Translations under genes and position numbers: made by a program
Source of the DNA: Cupriavidus pauculus
GTDB taxonomy: Bacteria > Pseudomonadota > Gammaproteobacteria > Burkholderiales > Burkholderiaceae
DNA: 64,000 nucleotides
Assembly (NCBI RefSeq): GCF_008693385.1
Contig: NZ_CP044067.1
Location: forward strand, 620,001 to 684,000
Direction: 5' to 3'
Part shown: positions 62,617-64,000 of the stretch, in pieces
Position numbering within the stretch: the stretch's first letter is position 1
How the letters are laid out: each line of letters starts with the position of its first letter
Notes under the pieces: model-generated
What the model was told of the DNA's origin: nothing
Databases searched by the model: none
Seen by the model: only the letters and a program-made list of their open reading frames with translations

Positions 62617-62991
62617 ATGAATGCCAAGACCATCCTCACCGCCGCCACTTTCGCCGTCGCCGCAGCATTCGCTTCCGGCGCCGCACAAGCCCAGGGCCCG
62701 GTGGACAGCACGCATGCCGGCGACCGCTACGGCTACAACTTCCGCGTCAACGACGCCCGCGACGTCTACTCGCAAGGCGCTCGCGTGACCGATGCCCGCG
62801 ACGTGTATTCGCAAGGCGCGCGCATCAGCAACCGCGACGGCTACACCGACGGTGCCCGCGTGACCAACCGCGATGGCCTGGTGGCTGGCCTGGACCGCAC
62901 CGGCGTATCGGCCGAACCGTCGCGTACCCGTGACGTGTACACCGACGGTGCCCGCACCCGCGACGTCTACACCGACGGTGCCCGTGCGTAA
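62617..62991 (+). CDS. Small exported protein with RDVYTDGAR-type repeats
   Basis: The 124-residue protein starts at ATG 62617 after AAGGAG. The signal peptide ends near residue 26 (FAVAAAFASGAAQAQ). The mature part is almost all repeats: VNDARDVYSQGA (44-55), VTDARDVYSQGA (57-68), ISNRDGYTDGA (70-80), VTNRDGLVAG (82-91), RTRDVYTDGA (103-112) and RTRDVYTDGA (113-122). Short repeats rich in Asp, Tyr and Arg suggest an extended, perhaps surface-associated chain. I do not recognise a named family. It is followed by a micro-ORF and a TetR gene, and its operators imply tight control. Confidence 0.75.
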   Translation: MNAKTILTAATFAVAAAFASGAAQAQGPVDSTHAGDRYGYNFRVNDARDVYSQGARVTDARDVYSQGARISNRDGYTDGARVTNRDGLVAGLDRTGVSAEPSRTRDVYTDGARTRDVYTDGARA

Positions 62992-63068
62992 TCACAGACC
63001 GGCGGCGTCCGCATCGATTGCACATGACGCCGCCGGCCGATCGACCCCGGATGAATCGGAGTTTCCAA

Positions 63069-63170
63069 ATGAGTTGGCGTGACAGTGCCCTGATTCTGGG
63101 CGGATGGGTAGCGCTTTGCCTGGGGAGTGGCGCGCTGCTCTCGCTAGTTGCGCGAACGCTGTCGATCTGA
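63069..63170 (+). CDS. Putative 33-residue single-pass membrane peptide
   Basis: ATG 63069 is preceded by GGAG (63058-63061) at a spacing of about 7 bases, and the frame ends at TGA 63168. It encodes MSWRDSALILGGWVALCLG followed by SGALLSLVARTLSI: one hydrophobic segment with a basic residue at each end. It is too short for a family match, and its position between the repeat protein and the TetR gene fits a small co-transcribed membrane peptide. Confidence 0.5.
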   Translation: MSWRDSALILGGWVALCLGSGALLSLVARTLSI

Positions 63171-63187
63171 ATCGGCGGCGTAGTAAC

Positions 63188-63219
63188 AAGGAGGGTCTAT
63201 CCCACGATAGACAAGCGTC
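63188..63219 (+). promoter_or_regulatory. Ribosome binding site with a hairpin before the TetR start
   Basis: AAGGAGG (63188-63194) is 25 bases from ATG 63220, too far for normal initiation, but GTCTATC (63195-63201) and GATAGAC (63206-63212) fold as a hairpin that brings the site to 7 bases. The hairpin sequence also shares TCTATC with the 19-mer operators. Confidence 0.65.
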
Positions 63220-63840
63220 ATGAAAACAACATCCGTACGCGACCAATTGCTGGCCCACACGCTGGTTCTCATCCAGCGCCGCGGATACAACGGATTCAGC
63301 TACCGTGACCTGGCGGAGCTTGTGGGCGTGAAGACCTCAAGCATTCATTACTACTTCCCGACCAAGGACGACCTGGTTCTGGAAGCGGTGAAGCTGTATA
63401 CGGCATCCGTGTCCGATCGCATCCACGCGATCGATCCATCCCTCCCGCTGGCCGAACAGGCGCAGCAATACCTGCAACCGCTGAACGCAACGATCGACCT
63501 CGGCAACGCCTGCCTTGCCGGCATGCTGTCCGCGGAAGTCGTGACGATGCCCGAACAGGTTCGCGCGCTGCTGCAGGCGCACTTCCAGATGAACGAAGCG
63601 TGGCTCACGCGTCTGCTGCAACGTGCCGAAGAGGCCCGTGGCTGCCCCGGTGCCGTCGCGCCCGAAGCGCTGGCCAAGGTGATCTACGGCGCCGTGCAGA
63701 ACGGTGTGATCACGGCCCGCATGTCGGGCTCCAACGATCGCTTCGAAGCCGCATCCGACATGCTGATCGGCGCGGTGTCGACCGACCCGGCCGCGCACCA
63801 TCGCGCGCCGCGCGAGGCAGTCGAAGCCATGCCGGCGTAA
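63220..63840 (+). CDS. TetR-family regulator
   Basis: The 206-residue protein starts at ATG 63220; an in-frame stop TAG just upstream excludes earlier starts. The DNA-binding domain reads LLAHTLVLIQRRGYNGFSYRDLAELVGVKTSSIHYYFPTKDDLVLEAVKLY. The C-terminal domain has GNACLAGMLSAEVVTMPEQVRALLQAHF. It lies after the repeat-protein gene and the micro-ORF and is the likely reader of the duplicated 19-mers. The ligand is unknown. Confidence 0.92.
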   Translation: MKTTSVRDQLLAHTLVLIQRRGYNGFSYRDLAELVGVKTSSIHYYFPTKDDLVLEAVKLYTASVSDRIHAIDPSLPLAEQAQQYLQPLNATIDLGNACLAGMLSAEVVTMPEQVRALLQAHFQMNEAWLTRLLQRAEEARGCPGAVAPEALAKVIYGAVQNGVITARMSGSNDRFEAASDMLIGAVSTDPAAHHRAPREAVEAMPA

Positions 63841-63860
63841 GACCGCCTGGCGATATCGAA

Positions 63861-63889
63861 CGCGCGCCTTCCCCGCGGAACGGCGCGCG
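63861..63889. terminator. Hairpin between convergent genes
   Basis: CGCGCGCC (63861-63868) pairs with GGCGCGCG (63882-63889), with an inner TTCC/GGAA extension. It lies between the convergent TetR and exonuclease genes. The tails are short. Confidence 0.5.
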
Positions 63890-63892
63890 TCG

Positions 63893-64000
63893 TCATTTGC
63901 GCTTGCCCATGTCGAGCGTGACCCAAGTCGGCGCATGATCGCTCGCGTGCGGCTCGCCCCGGACCCAGCGATCCACGCCGGCGCCTGTCAGACGCGGCGC
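63893..64000 (-). CDS. Exonuclease III-like protein, C-terminal part
   Basis: The last 35 residues of a leftward gene are in the window: APRLTGAGVDRWVRGEPHAS, then DHAPTWVTLDMGKRK. The segment VDRWVRGEPHASDHAPTWVTL matches the end of exodeoxyribonuclease III proteins, with the catalytic Asp-His of SDHAP. The start is beyond position 64000. Confidence 0.75.
   Translation of the reverse strand, partial: APRLTGAGVDRWVRGEPHASDHAPTWVTLDMGKRK

Noticed and set aside
1..64000. Insertion sequences, tRNA-linked integration sites, phage genes
   Set aside because: No transposase, integrase or tRNA-like sequence was seen, and codon use is uniform apart from small intergenic AT-rich patches.

Overview
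The window reads as a chromosomal segment of a high-GC betaproteobacterium of the Burkholderiaceae, most likely Cupriavidus or a close relative. This is inferred from the GC-rich codon use, three Bug/TctC solute receptors without transporter partners, a CusCBA copper/silver efflux operon, and a MexEF-OprN/BpeEF-OprC type pump next to a lipase-like gene and a LysR gene. There is no phage, transposase, CRISPR array, rRNA or tRNA that I can see. The segment is ordinary accessory chromosome, rich in regulators, efflux and small catabolic clusters.

Layout. Positions 1-5945: a truncated MarR-type regulator behind a long palindrome, then a leftward catabolic operon (Bug, RraA-like aldolase, D-2-hydroxyacid dehydrogenase, cyclase-family hydrolase, second Bug) divergent from an IclR regulator. 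5973-7824: a LysR/SDR divergent pair. 7880-14315: CusA, CusB with a fused CusF-like domain, CusC, and a small Cys/Met/His-rich leader protein, all leftward. 14434-18778: a large lipoprotein hydrolase, PssA, an ABM-fold protein, a DUF2127 membrane protein and a bactofilin-like repeat protein. 18878-27434: an RND multidrug pump (outer membrane factor, inner membrane pump, adaptor) with an LlpE-like pseudo-hydrolase and a divergent BpeT/CeoR-like LysR regulator. 27797-33469: a three-BON protein, then a four-gene archaic (Csu-type) chaperone-usher pilus operon. 33546-41065: SRAP protein, calcium/proton antiporter, TetR regulator, dihydrolipoamide-dehydrogenase-like flavoprotein, peroxiredoxin-glutaredoxin hybrid, DUF1348 protein, methyltransferase, and an alpha/beta hydrolase fused to a LuxR DNA-binding domain. 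41421-46334: a diiron protein, a third Bug, a bacterioferritin-like protein and a cyclic-nucleotide-domain flavoprotein. 47062-51291: an overlapping response regulator, PAS histidine kinase and c-di-GMP phosphodiesterase. 51538-57076: cyclopropane fatty acid synthase, patatin, a BON protein and a chemoreceptor. 57284-62333: SDR/TetR/MFS, then LysR/VOC/fumarylpyruvate-hydrolase-like genes. 62473-63840: a small repeat-protein locus with duplicated operators and its own TetR gene. The window ends in the C-terminus of an exonuclease III-like gene.

The most informative non-coding signals are operator systems. A perfect 14-bp palindrome is repeated before the TetR gene at 35959 and twice in the promoter of the DUF1348 gene. 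A 19-mer is repeated exactly 88 bp apart before the secreted repeat protein, once inside a well-spaced -35/-10 promoter, with a terminator-like hairpin between the two copies. The nearby TetR gene carries a hairpin between its Shine-Dalgarno sequence and its start codon.

All functional statements come from reading motifs by eye; no database search was run.
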